Below, piece by piece: positions 37,089-45,797 of a DNA stretch of 64,000 nt (position 1 is the stretch's first letter; every line of letters starts with the position of its first letter). Below the pieces are notes generated by a model. It was not told the DNA's origin. It made no database searches and was given only the letters and a program-made list of their open reading frames with translations. Source of the DNA: Polynucleobacter sp. MG-5-Ahmo-C2 (lineage in GTDB: Bacteria; Pseudomonadota; Gammaproteobacteria; Burkholderiales; Burkholderiaceae); the NCBI RefSeq assembly GCF_018687735.1, contig NZ_CP061304.1, positions 868,001 through 932,000 of the forward strand, read 5' to 3'. Position numbers and translations under genes: made by a program.

Positions 37089-37613
37089 TTAAAAGAACCG
37101 AAGCAAAATATAAGAAAACAATCCTGAGCCCAAGATAACAAGCACTGGGTTAATTTTGGTTTTCAGTATGCAGATGAGCGTGATGACCGCTAATCCTAGA
37201 GTAATTGGGCTCACGATTGAGGCTTTCGCAACCGCATACACACCAGATGACATGAGGCCAATAGAGATAGGCTCTAGAGCATTCTGTATTGAGCGTCGCC
37301 AAGGACTCTCACCGAAATGATTCCAAAGACGTCCCGCATATAGGCATAAGATGCTGGAAGGTAAGAAGAAGGATAGCAACACCACCCCGGCACCAATTAA
37401 ACCAGCCACCTGAAAGCCAATCACCAAGACCATCAACATATTGGGCCCAGGTGCTACTTGTCCAATACTGTATATATGAACAAATTGGGTATGGGAGACA
37501 TTAAATTGTTGAGCTAGCAAGGTTTGCATTTCTGGCAGGACGGCTGTGCCTCCCCCTACTGCCATGATGGAGAGCGCCATAAAAGTGAATGCAAGATTGA
37601 CGAGTACATTCAT
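37089..37613 (-). CDS. chrA: Chromate transporter, C-terminal half (CHR domain)
   Basis: The protein has 174 residues. VGGGTAVLPEMQTLL and YSIGQVAPGPNMLMV are the CHR-domain motifs, with five or six hydrophobic helices. With the neighbouring gene it forms a two-gene ChrA, each gene holding one CHR domain; the pair works as an inner-membrane heterodimer. CHR proteins export chromate, though many short-chain pairs have unproven substrates. The start is 3 bp after the partner's stop. Confidence 0.85.
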   Translation of the reverse strand: MNVLVNLAFTFMALSIMAVGGGTAVLPEMQTLLAQQFNVSHTQFVHIYSIGQVAPGPNMLMVLVIGFQVAGLIGAGVVLLSFFLPSSILCLYAGRLWNHFGESPWRRSIQNALEPISIGLMSSGVYAVAKASIVSPITLGLAVITLICILKTKINPVLVILGSGLFSYILLRFF

Positions 37614-37616
37614 AAA

Positions 37617-38180
37617 TCAGTGATCACGATTGGGGCGATAAAGGTAAATGGCGACCGGTGCCATGATCAGGAAGACTAGAGGTAGCGATAGCTTCACAAT
37701 ACTCATGAGGCAAAAAGTAACTGCAATGATGGCAATCGACTTCAATTGCTTCCAATGTTGATCACCAATCCGGTAGGTAATGGCCGCTAACAAACCACAT
37801 GCGCCAGCCGCAATACCCGCTAACACAAGATTTGCCATTGGATGATCTGTATTGGCAGCATAAAGAGCACCCAATATCAATACAAAAATAGAACCCGGAA
37901 AAATGAGGCCAAGCGTAGCACTAATAACGCCTGCAAGACCACGTAAATGGTCGCCAGAAAGTACGGCGAGGTTTACAGAATTCAATCCCGGCATAGTCTG
38001 GCTAATGGCCAGAAAAGCCATAAACTCATCAGAACTTAACCACTTGCGCTTTTCAACCAACAGAATACGTTCGTAAGCAATGATTCCGCCGCCAAAGCTA
38101 ATCGCGCCTATTAACAAAAATTGGATAAATAAATCACCTAAGGATGGTCGCAGCGATTGCTGATCTGGCGCAACAATCAT
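37617..38180 (-). CDS. chrA: Chromate transporter, N-terminal half (CHR domain)
   Basis: The protein has 187 residues. FGGGIIAYERILLVEKRKWL and AISQTMPGLNSVNLAVLSG are CHR motifs; five or six helices follow. It overlaps the CYTH-like gene by 4 bp (ATGA) and is followed by the second CHR gene, so all three are likely co-transcribed. Confidence 0.85.
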   Translation of the reverse strand: MIVAPDQQSLRPSLGDLFIQFLLIGAISFGGGIIAYERILLVEKRKWLSSDEFMAFLAISQTMPGLNSVNLAVLSGDHLRGLAGVISATLGLIFPGSIFVLILGALYAANTDHPMANLVLAGIAAGACGLLAAITYRIGDQHWKQLKSIAIIAVTFCLMSIVKLSLPLVFLIMAPVAIYLYRPNRDH

Positions 38181-39004
38181 TCAGGCTTACCGTAGATTAA
38201 AGCTGTTTTGGTACTGCCAATTTCAAGCCAATCAGCGAGTTCAATTTGCAGCTTTTTAAAGAATTTGTCTGCCCTCTTGTGGGATTTTTCGTCCGAACGA
38301 TTGTCGTCGTTAACACGATATGAAAAGGCTAATTCACCAACAATCGGTTCACCTACGCTTTTCATCCAAATTGCAATATCGCAGTGTGCTTGAACGCCAT
38401 TACCAAACACCAAATTACCGATAGGCAAGCAAGCCTCTAAGATCTTATTAGTATCACCACCAACGATTCTTAATGGCGCTTCTTGATCAGCGTTCAGTTT
38501 AGCCAAACCTGGAAAATATTTGCTAACACCACTCAGGGATCGATCAAACAAGTCATCAAGAGGAACTGCATCCAATATAGAATTGTTGGAATAGATTTGA
38601 CGTCTTGAGCCTAACTCATCACCCCGCAAGATCTCTTCTTTGAGGCGCAGCCGGTGTTTGATGTTCTTCGCTGGGGCGGGATCAAATTTAGCCGACTCTT
38701 TTAAATCATGGGTTCTGCATTTCAGGGTTACCTCACACCAGTCATCAACCCAAACATTCTGTCGAGATTCGCGAACACGCAAAATGACATTATTTTGACG
38801 AAAGTCTTCACCGGGGGTGTCATAAAAATAAATGTTGCGTAATCCGGTAGTCGCATTATCCAAGTGGAAAAATCCAACATCACTTTTTTTGCAAAAAGCC
38901 AGAATTTGATCGCTTAATAAAGTAATCCGGCTTCTGCGATCTAAGCCACTTGGCTTAATTAATAACTTGAATTCACGATTCGTGATGGATGAATGCAGCT
39001 TCAT
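38177..39004 (-). CDS. CYTH-like triphosphatase-family protein
   Basis: The protein has 275 residues. EFKLLIKP near the start, NIYFYDTPGEDF, VILRVRESRQNVWVDDWCEVTLK and HRLRLKEEI follow the CYTH pattern of E-x-E/K strands, Y-(F/Y)-DTP and R-x-R-x3-W-x-TLK. CYTH enzymes act on triphosphates or polyphosphate inside a beta tunnel with divalent metal. The N-terminal E-x-E-x-K motif is only partly kept (REFKLL), so activity is uncertain. It lies between a PPK2 gene and the chromate genes, which agrees with a polyphosphate link. Confidence 0.6.
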   Translation of the reverse strand: MKLHSSITNREFKLLIKPSGLDRRSRITLLSDQILAFCKKSDVGFFHLDNATTGLRNIYFYDTPGEDFRQNNVILRVRESRQNVWVDDWCEVTLKCRTHDLKESAKFDPAPAKNIKHRLRLKEEILRGDELGSRRQIYSNNSILDAVPLDDLFDRSLSGVSKYFPGLAKLNADQEAPLRIVGGDTNKILEACLPIGNLVFGNGVQAHCDIAIWMKSVGEPIVGELAFSYRVNDDNRSDEKSHKRADKFFKKLQIELADWLEIGSTKTALIYGKPE

Positions 39005-39051
39005 GAAATAACCCCTCTTTCTAAAGAGAGGTTATCACTATCTCAGAAAAA

Positions 39052-39957
39052 CTAATAGATTTCTGGAACGTACATCTCGGGGGGTACGGGTCCACGCAAG
39101 TAGTCTGGATTGTGTACCCGAGCTGGGAGGGTAATTTCAGGATGGGGAATCTCTTGATAAGGGATTTGACTCAGAAAATGGCTGATGCAATTTAAACGCG
39201 CTTTTTTCTTATCATTTGCAGCTACAACCCACCATGGAGCTTCGGGAATATGGGTATGCTCCAACATGGTTTCTTTAGCTTTGGTATAGGCCTCCCACAA
39301 ACGGCGAGCTTCTAAGTCCATTGGACTCAATTTCCACTGCTTTAGTGGGTCATGAATACGCATCATGAAACGGTTGTACTGTTCATCATCAGAAATCGAG
39401 AACCAATACTTAATCAGGATGATTCCTGAATTAATCATCATCCGCTCTAAATCTGGGACAGTTCTCAGAAACTCTTGGTACTCATCATCCGTACAAAAGC
39501 CCATCACTTTTTCAACGCCGGCACGGTTATACCAACTGCGATCAAAAAGAACGATTTCGCCACCCGCTGGCAATTGAGAAATGTAGCGCTGAAAATACCA
39601 CTGCGTTTTTTCGCGTTCGTTTGGCGCTGGCAAGGCAACGACCTTACATACACGTGGGTTCAAACGTTGCGTAATACGTTTAATGGCACCGCCCTTACCT
39701 GCAGAATCTCGACCTTCAAAAAGAACAGCAACCTTGACTTTATTGGCAACAACCCAGTCTTGCAGCTTAACGAGCTCACCCTGCAGGCGAAAGAGCTCTT
39801 TAAAGTAAACGCTACGAGGGACCGAAGACACCTCTTCACCTTCAGAAGCAAGGCGATCATCGTCTAACTCCATTTCGAGTTCTTCATCCATGCTATCCAG
39901 AATTTCTTCTTGAGCACGTTGGTACCACTCGGCCATCTCTTTGTGTTTTGAAGTCAT
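39052..39957 (-). CDS. ppk2: Polyphosphate kinase 2
   Basis: The protein has 301 residues. Walker A is FEGRDSAGKGGAIKRI; further PPK2 motifs are EKTQWYFQRYISQLPAGGE, FDRSWYNRAGVEKVMGFC and the lid RIHDPLKQWKLSPMD. An acidic N-terminal extension (DSMDEELEMELDDDR) precedes the domain. The motif set fits the ADP-phosphorylating class that works with polyphosphate in the cytoplasm. A Pho-box-like repeat lies about 42 bp upstream of the ATG, placing this copy under PhoB; the copy at 19556 lacks one. Confidence 0.92.
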   Translation of the reverse strand: MTSKHKEMAEWYQRAQEEILDSMDEELEMELDDDRLASEGEEVSSVPRSVYFKELFRLQGELVKLQDWVVANKVKVAVLFEGRDSAGKGGAIKRITQRLNPRVCKVVALPAPNEREKTQWYFQRYISQLPAGGEIVLFDRSWYNRAGVEKVMGFCTDDEYQEFLRTVPDLERMMINSGIILIKYWFSISDDEQYNRFMMRIHDPLKQWKLSPMDLEARRLWEAYTKAKETMLEHTHIPEAPWWVVAANDKKKARLNCISHFLSQIPYQEIPHPEITLPARVHNPDYLRGPVPPEMYVPEIY

Positions 39958-39998
39958 ATGATATTTACCAATTAGGGCATTATTTTTAGAACATAGTT

Positions 39999-40016
39999 AT
40001 GACATCTATATTACAA
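39999..40016 (-). promoter_or_regulatory. Pho box upstream of ppk2
   Basis: On the minus strand the site reads TTGTAAT-ATAG-ATGTCAT: two TGTMA words at an 11-bp period. A -10-like TAAAAA lies about 11 bp downstream. The match to the CTGTCAT-N4-CTGTCAT consensus is good in the second half and fair in the first. Confidence 0.65.
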
Positions 40017-40021
40017 CGAGC

Positions 40022-40807
40022 CTAATGACAGTGATTTGCAAGATATTGAGCAATTTGTTCTTGGCTATAAAGAGCAAGTGATTTCCGGTCTGCCTCTGCC
40101 TTGGTGGGTGGAAAAAAGCTTAATTCCACACGCAGCCTACGATTTTTTAATATGCTGGCCATAGAACCAATTAAGCCCATATCACCGACAAATGCTGGAA
40201 CCTCAGAATGCTGACCAGTCTCTCGATCAAAATACGCTATAGCCAATGTGCAGACTGGAACTTCAGCCAACACAGCAGCTTCGAATAAGTTTGGCTTAAA
40301 AGATTGAACACTTTTGCCAATTGTTGAGGTGCCCTCAGGAAAAATACAAATAGACTGAGTTCTGAGTAATGAGGCCATATCACTAACAACTTGTCTGGCA
40401 TGTCTTGAGCTATCTCTTTTAATAAAAACAGTGCCAAGTTGTTTTGCCATCCAGCCGAAGATGGGCCACTTTTCAACTTCAGATTTGGCGACAAATCGAA
40501 TAGGCCTAAAAGCGTTGATGACATGAATATCTACCCAGGACACATGATTGGACGCAAGTAAATATGCGTTACCAGGGATCGCTTCAGGTGAATTTACTAG
40601 CAATTGAATGCCAAAAATCTGTAATAAGCGTTTAGACCACCTCTGAATATGTCTATTTTTAGCATCCAAGCTGATGAACGGAAATAAGCTCAGCAAGGTA
40701 ATTACCCCCCTGATGACGTGGAGCCAAACGAAAACCCAGAGAACGATATAAAGAAAAATGGGGGTATTTCTATCCGAAAGGTGATTTCTGGTGGTCATAA
40801 AAGGCAT
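40022..40807 (-). CDS. 1-acyl-sn-glycerol-3-phosphate acyltransferase (PlsC/OlsA type)
   Basis: The protein has 261 residues. One or two N-terminal helices precede the acyltransferase motifs NHVSWVDIHV (H-x4-D), KSEVEKWPIFGW and FPEGTST. It transfers an acyl chain to a lysolipid on the cytoplasmic face of the inner membrane. Because an OlsB-like gene lies at 43197, an OlsA-type O-acyltransferase role in ornithine lipid synthesis is also possible. It is divergent from the PlcP-like gene. Confidence 0.85.
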   Translation of the reverse strand: MPFMTTRNHLSDRNTPIFLYIVLWVFVWLHVIRGVITLLSLFPFISLDAKNRHIQRWSKRLLQIFGIQLLVNSPEAIPGNAYLLASNHVSWVDIHVINAFRPIRFVAKSEVEKWPIFGWMAKQLGTVFIKRDSSRHARQVVSDMASLLRTQSICIFPEGTSTIGKSVQSFKPNLFEAAVLAEVPVCTLAIAYFDRETGQHSEVPAFVGDMGLIGSMASILKNRRLRVELSFFPPTKAEADRKSLALYSQEQIAQYLANHCH

Positions 40808-40859
40808 TTATATTGAATATGCTAAATCATAAAGGCATAGTCACAAAAGTGTCTTAGAA

Positions 40860-40877
40860 ATGTCATGAAGCTTTCAT
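40860..40877 (+). promoter_or_regulatory. Pho box upstream of the PlcP-like gene
   Basis: The site reads ATGTCAT-GAAG-CTTTCAT, with the TGTCA/TTTCA words exactly 11 bp apart. A -10-like TAATAC begins at 40890, 12 bp after the box, and the ATG is at 40902. The spacing is the one expected where PhoB replaces a -35. Confidence 0.75.
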
Positions 40878-40901
40878 AGTGGCTTGGCTTAATACGGTTT
40901 C

Positions 40902-41711
40902 ATGATGCATTACAGAGCTATCTGGATTTCAGACGTACACCTAGGAACATCAGGGTGTCAGGCAAACTACCTCCTCGATTTTCTAAAACACAATGAAGCC
41001 GATCAGTTTTATTTAGTTGGCGACATCATTGATGGCTGGAGACTAAAAAAGTCTTTTTACTGGCCTCAAGCCCATAACGACGTAGTTCAAAAACTATTAC
41101 GAAAAGCACGTAAAGGCGCTGAAGTGATCTACGTCCCTGGCAACCATGATGAGAGTGCCAGACAATTCTTCGGCCTCTCTTTTGGTGATGTTAAGGTTGT
41201 TGAGGAGTGTATCCACATCACCGTAGATGGTAAAAAACTATGGGTAACCCATGGCGACCTATTTGATGGCGTCATGCAATATGCCAAGTGGCTAGCCTAT
41301 GTGGGCGACACCATGTATTCCTTCATTCTGTACATCAATCGCTACTTCAATATGTTGCGGGTCAAGATGGGCTTGCAATACTGGTCTCTTTCTCAATACC
41401 TTAAACACCAGGTCAAGAATGCTGTCAGCTATATCGCCGACTTCGAGCACATTATGGCAAGAGAAGCACGTCTGCGTGGTTGTGATGGGGTTGTTTGTGG
41501 ACATATTCACAAAGCAGAGATTCGGGAGATTGATGGCCTACTCTATTGCAACGATGGTGATTGGGTAGAAAGTCTGACCGCATTAGTTGAAACCCATGAG
41601 GGAGAGCTCAAAATTATTCATTGGCCGCACATTAAAGGTGAGCCTGTTGAAACTCCAGAAATTGCTTTCCAACCTGTTATTCAACCACTCGTAAAAGAGG
41701 CTGTGCTATGA
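40902..41711 (+). CDS. PlcP-like metallophosphoesterase (LpxH-related)
   Basis: The protein has 269 residues. The metal motifs are in order: ISDVHLG, LVGDIIDGW, YVPGNHDE, WVTHGDLFD and VCGHIHKAEI. GCQANYLLDFLK, FYWPQAHNDVVQKLLRKARK and YWSLSQYLKHQVKNAV are the segments I associate with the phosphate-regulated PlcP group rather than true LpxH, though both may be annotated as UDP-2,3-diacylglucosamine diphosphatase. PlcP removes phospholipid headgroups to leave diacylglycerol. A Pho box directly upstream and a glycosyltransferase overlapping by 4 bp downstream support the lipid-remodelling reading. Confidence 0.8.
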   Translation: MMHYRAIWISDVHLGTSGCQANYLLDFLKHNEADQFYLVGDIIDGWRLKKSFYWPQAHNDVVQKLLRKARKGAEVIYVPGNHDESARQFFGLSFGDVKVVEECIHITVDGKKLWVTHGDLFDGVMQYAKWLAYVGDTMYSFILYINRYFNMLRVKMGLQYWSLSQYLKHQVKNAVSYIADFEHIMAREARLRGCDGVVCGHIHKAEIREIDGLLYCNDGDWVESLTALVETHEGELKIIHWPHIKGEPVETPEIAFQPVIQPLVKEAVL

Positions 41712-42736
41712 AAATTATGATCATCACCGATGCATGGGATCCACAGGTTAATGGTGTAGTACGCACCCTTAAACAAACCCGCGCCGAATTAACGGCTATG
41801 GGTCACGAAGTAGAAATGATCACACCGAATGGCTTTAAATCCATTCCATGCCCCACCTATCCTGATATCGCGCTCTCACTATTTCCGGGTAAAGAAGTAG
41901 CTCGTCGCATTAAAGAATTTGCACCAGATGCCATGCATATCGCTACTGAAGGGCCTCTAGGCCTATCGGCACGCTCTTATGCAGTCAAAAACAATCTTCC
42001 CTTCTCTACTGCGTATCACACCCGCTTTCCTGAGTATGTCAAAGCGCGCACTGGCATTCCACTTGCCATTACCTACGCATTCATTCGTTGGTTCCATGGC
42101 CCATCCATGGCTGTGATGGCGCCAACCATTGTTGTAAAAGACGATTTAGAGAAGTATGGTCTGAATAATGTGGTCTTGTGGTCAAGAGGTGTAGACCTTG
42201 ATATTTTCAAAATGCAAGAATCAAAAGCCCTTAATACAGCCCACCCAATCTTTTTGTATGTTGGTCGCGTTGCTGTTGAAAAGAATATCAATGCATTCTT
42301 GGAAATTGACTTGCCTGGTTCCAAGTGGGTAGTTGGCGATGGCCCAGCAATGGCAGGAATCAAAGAAAAATACCCTGAGATCAATTATCTAGGCGTATTG
42401 CAGCAACATGAGTTGGCTAAGGTCTACGCTGCTGCCGATGTATTTGTATTCCCAAGCAAAACGGATACCTTTGGTTTGGTGCTATTGGAAGCCATGGCTT
42501 GCGGCACACCGGTAGCAGCTTACCCCGTGACAGGTCCGATCGATGTCCTGGGCAACTCTCCTGCTGGCGCAATGAATGAAGACTTGCGTGAAGCCTGTAT
42601 TGCAGCATTGAAGATTCCTCGCGAAGTGGCTCGTGCGCATGCAGAGAAGTTCTCTTGGAGAGCTGCTTCAGAGCAATTCGTTAATCACCTAAAGCCCGTT
42701 CCATCAACTGATGTGCATGTCACTGCTCTGGCATAA
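41708..42736 (+). CDS. GT4 glycosyltransferase, Agt-like (diacylglycerol glucosyltransferase)
   Basis: The protein has 342 residues. TDAWDPQVNGVVRTLKQTR opens the N-terminal Rossmann domain; YHTRFPEYVKARTG, WSRGVDLDIF and the donor-binding VFPSKTDTFGLVLLEAMACGTPV are GT4 marks. In Pho-regulated lipid remodelling, Agt adds a sugar to the diacylglycerol made by PlcP, yielding glycolipids that replace phospholipids. The start overlaps the PlcP-like gene by 4 bp, as in known plcP-agt pairs. Sugar donor and exact lipid product are not readable. Confidence 0.82.
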   Translation: MKIMIITDAWDPQVNGVVRTLKQTRAELTAMGHEVEMITPNGFKSIPCPTYPDIALSLFPGKEVARRIKEFAPDAMHIATEGPLGLSARSYAVKNNLPFSTAYHTRFPEYVKARTGIPLAITYAFIRWFHGPSMAVMAPTIVVKDDLEKYGLNNVVLWSRGVDLDIFKMQESKALNTAHPIFLYVGRVAVEKNINAFLEIDLPGSKWVVGDGPAMAGIKEKYPEINYLGVLQQHELAKVYAAADVFVFPSKTDTFGLVLLEAMACGTPVAAYPVTGPIDVLGNSPAGAMNEDLREACIAALKIPREVARAHAEKFSWRAASEQFVNHLKPVPSTDVHVTALA

Positions 42737-42748
42737 AGAAGGCCTTCT

Positions 42749-43153
42749 TTGAGTACCAAATACCACATCAATCAAAATCCTCATAAAGGCAACCGAGGAT
42801 TAACCAGGGCTTGGCACGCTGCCAAGAACTCTTGGTGTGGTCTTGTCTATGCCTTTTTAGAAGAAAGTGCATTTAGGCAAGAGCTCACTTTATTTGCCTT
42901 ATTAACACCTTTTGCGTTTATCTTACCAACAACTTACTTAGAAAAAGCCTTATTAATTTCTTCATTAATGATGGTTTTAGTTGTGGAGTTGTTGAATTCA
43001 AGCGTTGAGGCTGCGATCGATCGCATCTCCTTCGAGCATCATGACTTATCCAAAAGAGCCAAGGATTTTGGCTCAGCGGCAGTGATGTTGGCGCTCCTAA
43101 TAGCCCTTTTAATGTGGTCTGCGGTCTGTATACCGCTTGTCTTAAAACTGTAA
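42749..43153 (+). CDS. dgkA: Diacylglycerol kinase
   Basis: The protein has 134 residues, from a TTG start with AAGAAGG just upstream. The DgkA signature is ELLNSSVEAAIDRIS with KRAKDFGSAAVMLALL; three membrane helices are visible, and RAWHAAKNSW is the N-terminal amphipathic part. It phosphorylates diacylglycerol to phosphatidate in the inner membrane. It is 12 bp downstream of the Agt-like gene, so it could recycle the diacylglycerol the PlcP-like enzyme produces. Confidence 0.9.
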   Translation: MSTKYHINQNPHKGNRGLTRAWHAAKNSWCGLVYAFLEESAFRQELTLFALLTPFAFILPTTYLEKALLISSLMMVLVVELLNSSVEAAIDRISFEHHDLSKRAKDFGSAAVMLALLIALLMWSAVCIPLVLKL

Positions 43154-43196
43154 TAAACGACCACTAAAGTCTCATTAATATTCACCTAGGCTAACT

Positions 43197-44123
43197 ATGT
43201 CAGACATTCCGAACCCAATTGGCGCCTTTGAAATTTTCTCAGTAAGAAAAGTAAAGAAGCTTTCTACCTCAAAATTAAATCCAATCAAGAAGTTATCAAA
43301 GAAGTTGGCTAAGAAGCTCTTTGGTAAAAAGTTTGCGACTAAAGCACGTGCAGAATTAGCTGCCGTTGAAATTGCTCCAACAGTTAGCCCTGCTTCCAAA
43401 ACCAAGCGTCCTGCATTTCAGATTGAATGGGCAAGCTCCTCTAGTGAAGTGAAAGAAGCGCAAAGATTGCGCTACAAAGTTTTCGCTGAAGAAATGGGTG
43501 CAACTCTTGCTCAAAATGCTGAAGGTTTAGATGTCGATGAATTTGATGCCTATTGCAATCATTTGTTGATTCGCGATCAAGACACTTTAAAAGTAGTTGG
43601 TACCTATCGCGTTCTGCCTCCTCATAAGGCCCAAGAAATTGGTCGCTTGTATTCTGACGCGGAGTTTGATTTATCCCGCCTGGACCACTTGCGTCCGAAG
43701 TTAGTTGAATTGGGTCGTTCATGTGTACACCAAGACTATCGCTCTGGTGCTGTAATCATGGCTTTGTGGAGCGGTCTAGCACAATACATGCAGAAAAATG
43801 GCTATGAAATTATGCTCGGCTGCGCAAGCATACCGATGGCTGATGGTGGTCACTTTGCTGCCAGCCTCTTCAACTCCCTCACTGAAGAGCAAATGGCTCC
43901 AACTGAGTTCCATGCCTTTCCTCGCCTACCATTGCCATTAGATAAGCTTAATGGCGGACTGGAAGTGGATGCGCCCCCTTTAATTAAGGGTTACCTTAAG
44001 CTTGGCGCTAAGATTTGCAGTTCACCGGCTTGGGATCCTGACTTCAATACAGCAGATCTGCTGACGATGTTGCGCTTGTCAGAAATTAATCCGCGCTACG
44101 CTAAGCACTTCTTGGGTTTGTAA
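43197..44123 (+). CDS. OlsB-like N-acyltransferase (GNAT family)
   Basis: The protein has 308 residues. A lysine-rich N-terminal tail of about 60 residues precedes the acyltransferase domain: EAQRLRYKVFAEEMGA, LDVDEFDAYCNHLLIRD, VVGTYRVLPP and ELGRSCVHQDYRSGAVIMALW. This is the OlsB / hemolysin-type GNAT fold (Acetyltransf_5) that attaches a 3-hydroxyacyl chain to an amine such as ornithine. The basic tail may hold it to the membrane. It follows dgkA by 43 bp, so it probably belongs to the same Pho-controlled run. Confidence 0.8.
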   Translation: MSDIPNPIGAFEIFSVRKVKKLSTSKLNPIKKLSKKLAKKLFGKKFATKARAELAAVEIAPTVSPASKTKRPAFQIEWASSSSEVKEAQRLRYKVFAEEMGATLAQNAEGLDVDEFDAYCNHLLIRDQDTLKVVGTYRVLPPHKAQEIGRLYSDAEFDLSRLDHLRPKLVELGRSCVHQDYRSGAVIMALWSGLAQYMQKNGYEIMLGCASIPMADGGHFAASLFNSLTEEQMAPTEFHAFPRLPLPLDKLNGGLEVDAPPLIKGYLKLGAKICSSPAWDPDFNTADLLTMLRLSEINPRYAKHFLGL

Positions 44124-44135
44124 TTACTGCAGTTC

Positions 44136-45698
44136 TTATTTCAGATTGAGTTCATAAGAACGGCCGATACGACCCCATTCGGCTGCTTCTTTTAATAAAC
44201 TAAACTCTGTTAATGGGTGTGTCTGAGCCCAATCCTTAGAGATGCTTACCAGATAGGCGCCTTCTTTCTCGGATACTTTTACCTTCGGCAAGTCTTCATC
44301 ACTTCTTCCGCGGCAAAGTACTTGAGCTAAGCGTAGGCAGAACAGCATGCGCCAATCATGAAAACCGGCGTTGTTGGCAAGCTTACCCAGTTTGCCGGTA
44401 TGGCCTATGAGAAGTGCAGCTAAACGGGCCTGATCATTCTTAGAGAAGCCTGGCATATCGGCATTGCCTGCGATGTAGGCAGAATGCTTGTGATAGCCGT
44501 TATGTGAAATGGATAGTCCAATTTCGTGAAGGTTAGCAGCCCACTGCAACAGCGCGATGTTATCAGCCCTGCTCTCTGACTCAGGCTTCGGTAATTGCTG
44601 CAAAAACTCACCGGCCAGTTTGCCAACTCGCGTTGCTTGATCACGGTCGGCTGAGTAGCGTTGCATAAATTGTTCAACAGTGACGTAACGCATGTCATGG
44701 TGCTGAGAGCGGCCTAATAGGTCGTAAAGCACCCCAGTGCGTAAGGCGGCATCGGTGACTTCCATATCTTCAATGCCAAGCTCATCAAATACTGCGAGCA
44801 TGATGGCTAAACCACCAGGCCAGACAGCCCTTCTATCATCTTTTAATCCCAATAGCTCTACTTGATTGACATGTTCATATTTGAGAAGGTGTTTTTTCAT
44901 GGCGGCCAAGCCATCACGAGTAATTAAACCGCTGGAAGTATTCACCCGACCCATGGTTAAGCCGTCTCCATGGCCATTAAAGTCATTGGCTGCAATAAGC
45001 TCTGCTAGCGCCCTGGCAGTGCCGGACGATCCAATAGCTTGCTTCCAGCCGCTCCTCAGATAAGCCCCCGAAATGACCTGAATCTCACGTCGCGCTGCTA
45101 ATTCAGCCTCTTTAAATGCATGCATATCAACATTGCCTTTTGGAAAAAAGCGCATGCTGTGAGAAACACAGCCGATATATAAGCTTTCCATTAGCTTAGG
45201 TTCATAGCCCTTACCAATAATAAATTCGGTTGAGCCACCGCCAATATCCACAACTAAGCGGTTACCTTGCACTGCTGGAACTTCATGGGCGGCGCCAATA
45301 TAAATGAGGCGGGCTTCTTCAACCCCGGCAATCACCTCGATCGGAAAGCCTAAGGCTTGCTGAGCATCGTCCACAAATTGTTGTGCATTTTTAGCGACCC
45401 TTAAGGTATTGGTTGCAACGGCGCGCACATTCGATGGATCGAATCCCCGAATACGCTCTCCAAACCGTCTTATCGAAGTTAAACCACGCTGGTAAGCATC
45501 ATTACCTAAGAGCTTATTTTCTGTAAGACCAGCCGCTAAGCGCACTGAGTCACGTAAGGTGTCGATCGGTCGAAGCTGAGTGCCGGATGGCGTATTGACT
45601 GCTTGAGCAACCAACATGCGAAAACTATTGGAGCCTAGATCTACCGCCGCAACTAAGTCGTCTGAGAAAGATGCGGAGTCGTCAGAATGAATTGCCAA
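44136..45698 (-). CDS. ppx: Exopolyphosphatase / pppGpp phosphohydrolase
   Basis: The protein has 520 residues. The ASKHA-type N-terminal domain shows VAAVDLGSNSFRMLVA, RVAKNAQQFVD, GVEEARLIYIGA and VVDIGGGSTEFIIG; the C-terminal HD-like helical part has LLQWAANLHEIGLSISH-type residues. It cuts terminal phosphates from polyphosphate, and some members act on pppGpp. A Pho-box-like repeat lies about 55 bp upstream. It is convergent with the OlsB-like gene (12 bp between stops). Confidence 0.93.
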   Translation of the reverse strand: MAIHSDDSASFSDDLVAAVDLGSNSFRMLVAQAVNTPSGTQLRPIDTLRDSVRLAAGLTENKLLGNDAYQRGLTSIRRFGERIRGFDPSNVRAVATNTLRVAKNAQQFVDDAQQALGFPIEVIAGVEEARLIYIGAAHEVPAVQGNRLVVDIGGGSTEFIIGKGYEPKLMESLYIGCVSHSMRFFPKGNVDMHAFKEAELAARREIQVISGAYLRSGWKQAIGSSGTARALAELIAANDFNGHGDGLTMGRVNTSSGLITRDGLAAMKKHLLKYEHVNQVELLGLKDDRRAVWPGGLAIMLAVFDELGIEDMEVTDAALRTGVLYDLLGRSQHHDMRYVTVEQFMQRYSADRDQATRVGKLAGEFLQQLPKPESESRADNIALLQWAANLHEIGLSISHNGYHKHSAYIAGNADMPGFSKNDQARLAALLIGHTGKLGKLANNAGFHDWRMLFCLRLAQVLCRGRSDEDLPKVKVSEKEGAYLVSISKDWAQTHPLTEFSLLKEAAEWGRIGRSYELNLK

Positions 45699-45753
45699 AA
45701 TATTCCCTAAAAATAGCTGCGCAAAGCAAATATGTCTATTTTATGAAAAAACC

Positions 45754-45771
45754 GTGACATATTCATGAAAT
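45754..45771 (-). promoter_or_regulatory. Pho box upstream of ppx
   Basis: On the minus strand the site reads ATTTCAT-GAAT-ATGTCAC: TTTCA and TGTCA words 11 bp apart. A -10-like TAAAAT follows after about 12 bp. A weaker match than the pstS site. Confidence 0.55.
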
Positions 45772-45797
45772 TACAGCCTAGTCTAATAGGAAACGGG

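Noticed and set aside
43160..43196. TCTCATTAATATTCAC before the OlsB-like gene as a Pho box
   Set aside because: Words are weak (TCTCA, ATTCA) and 10 bp apart; the gene is more simply explained by the upstream Pho-box promoter.
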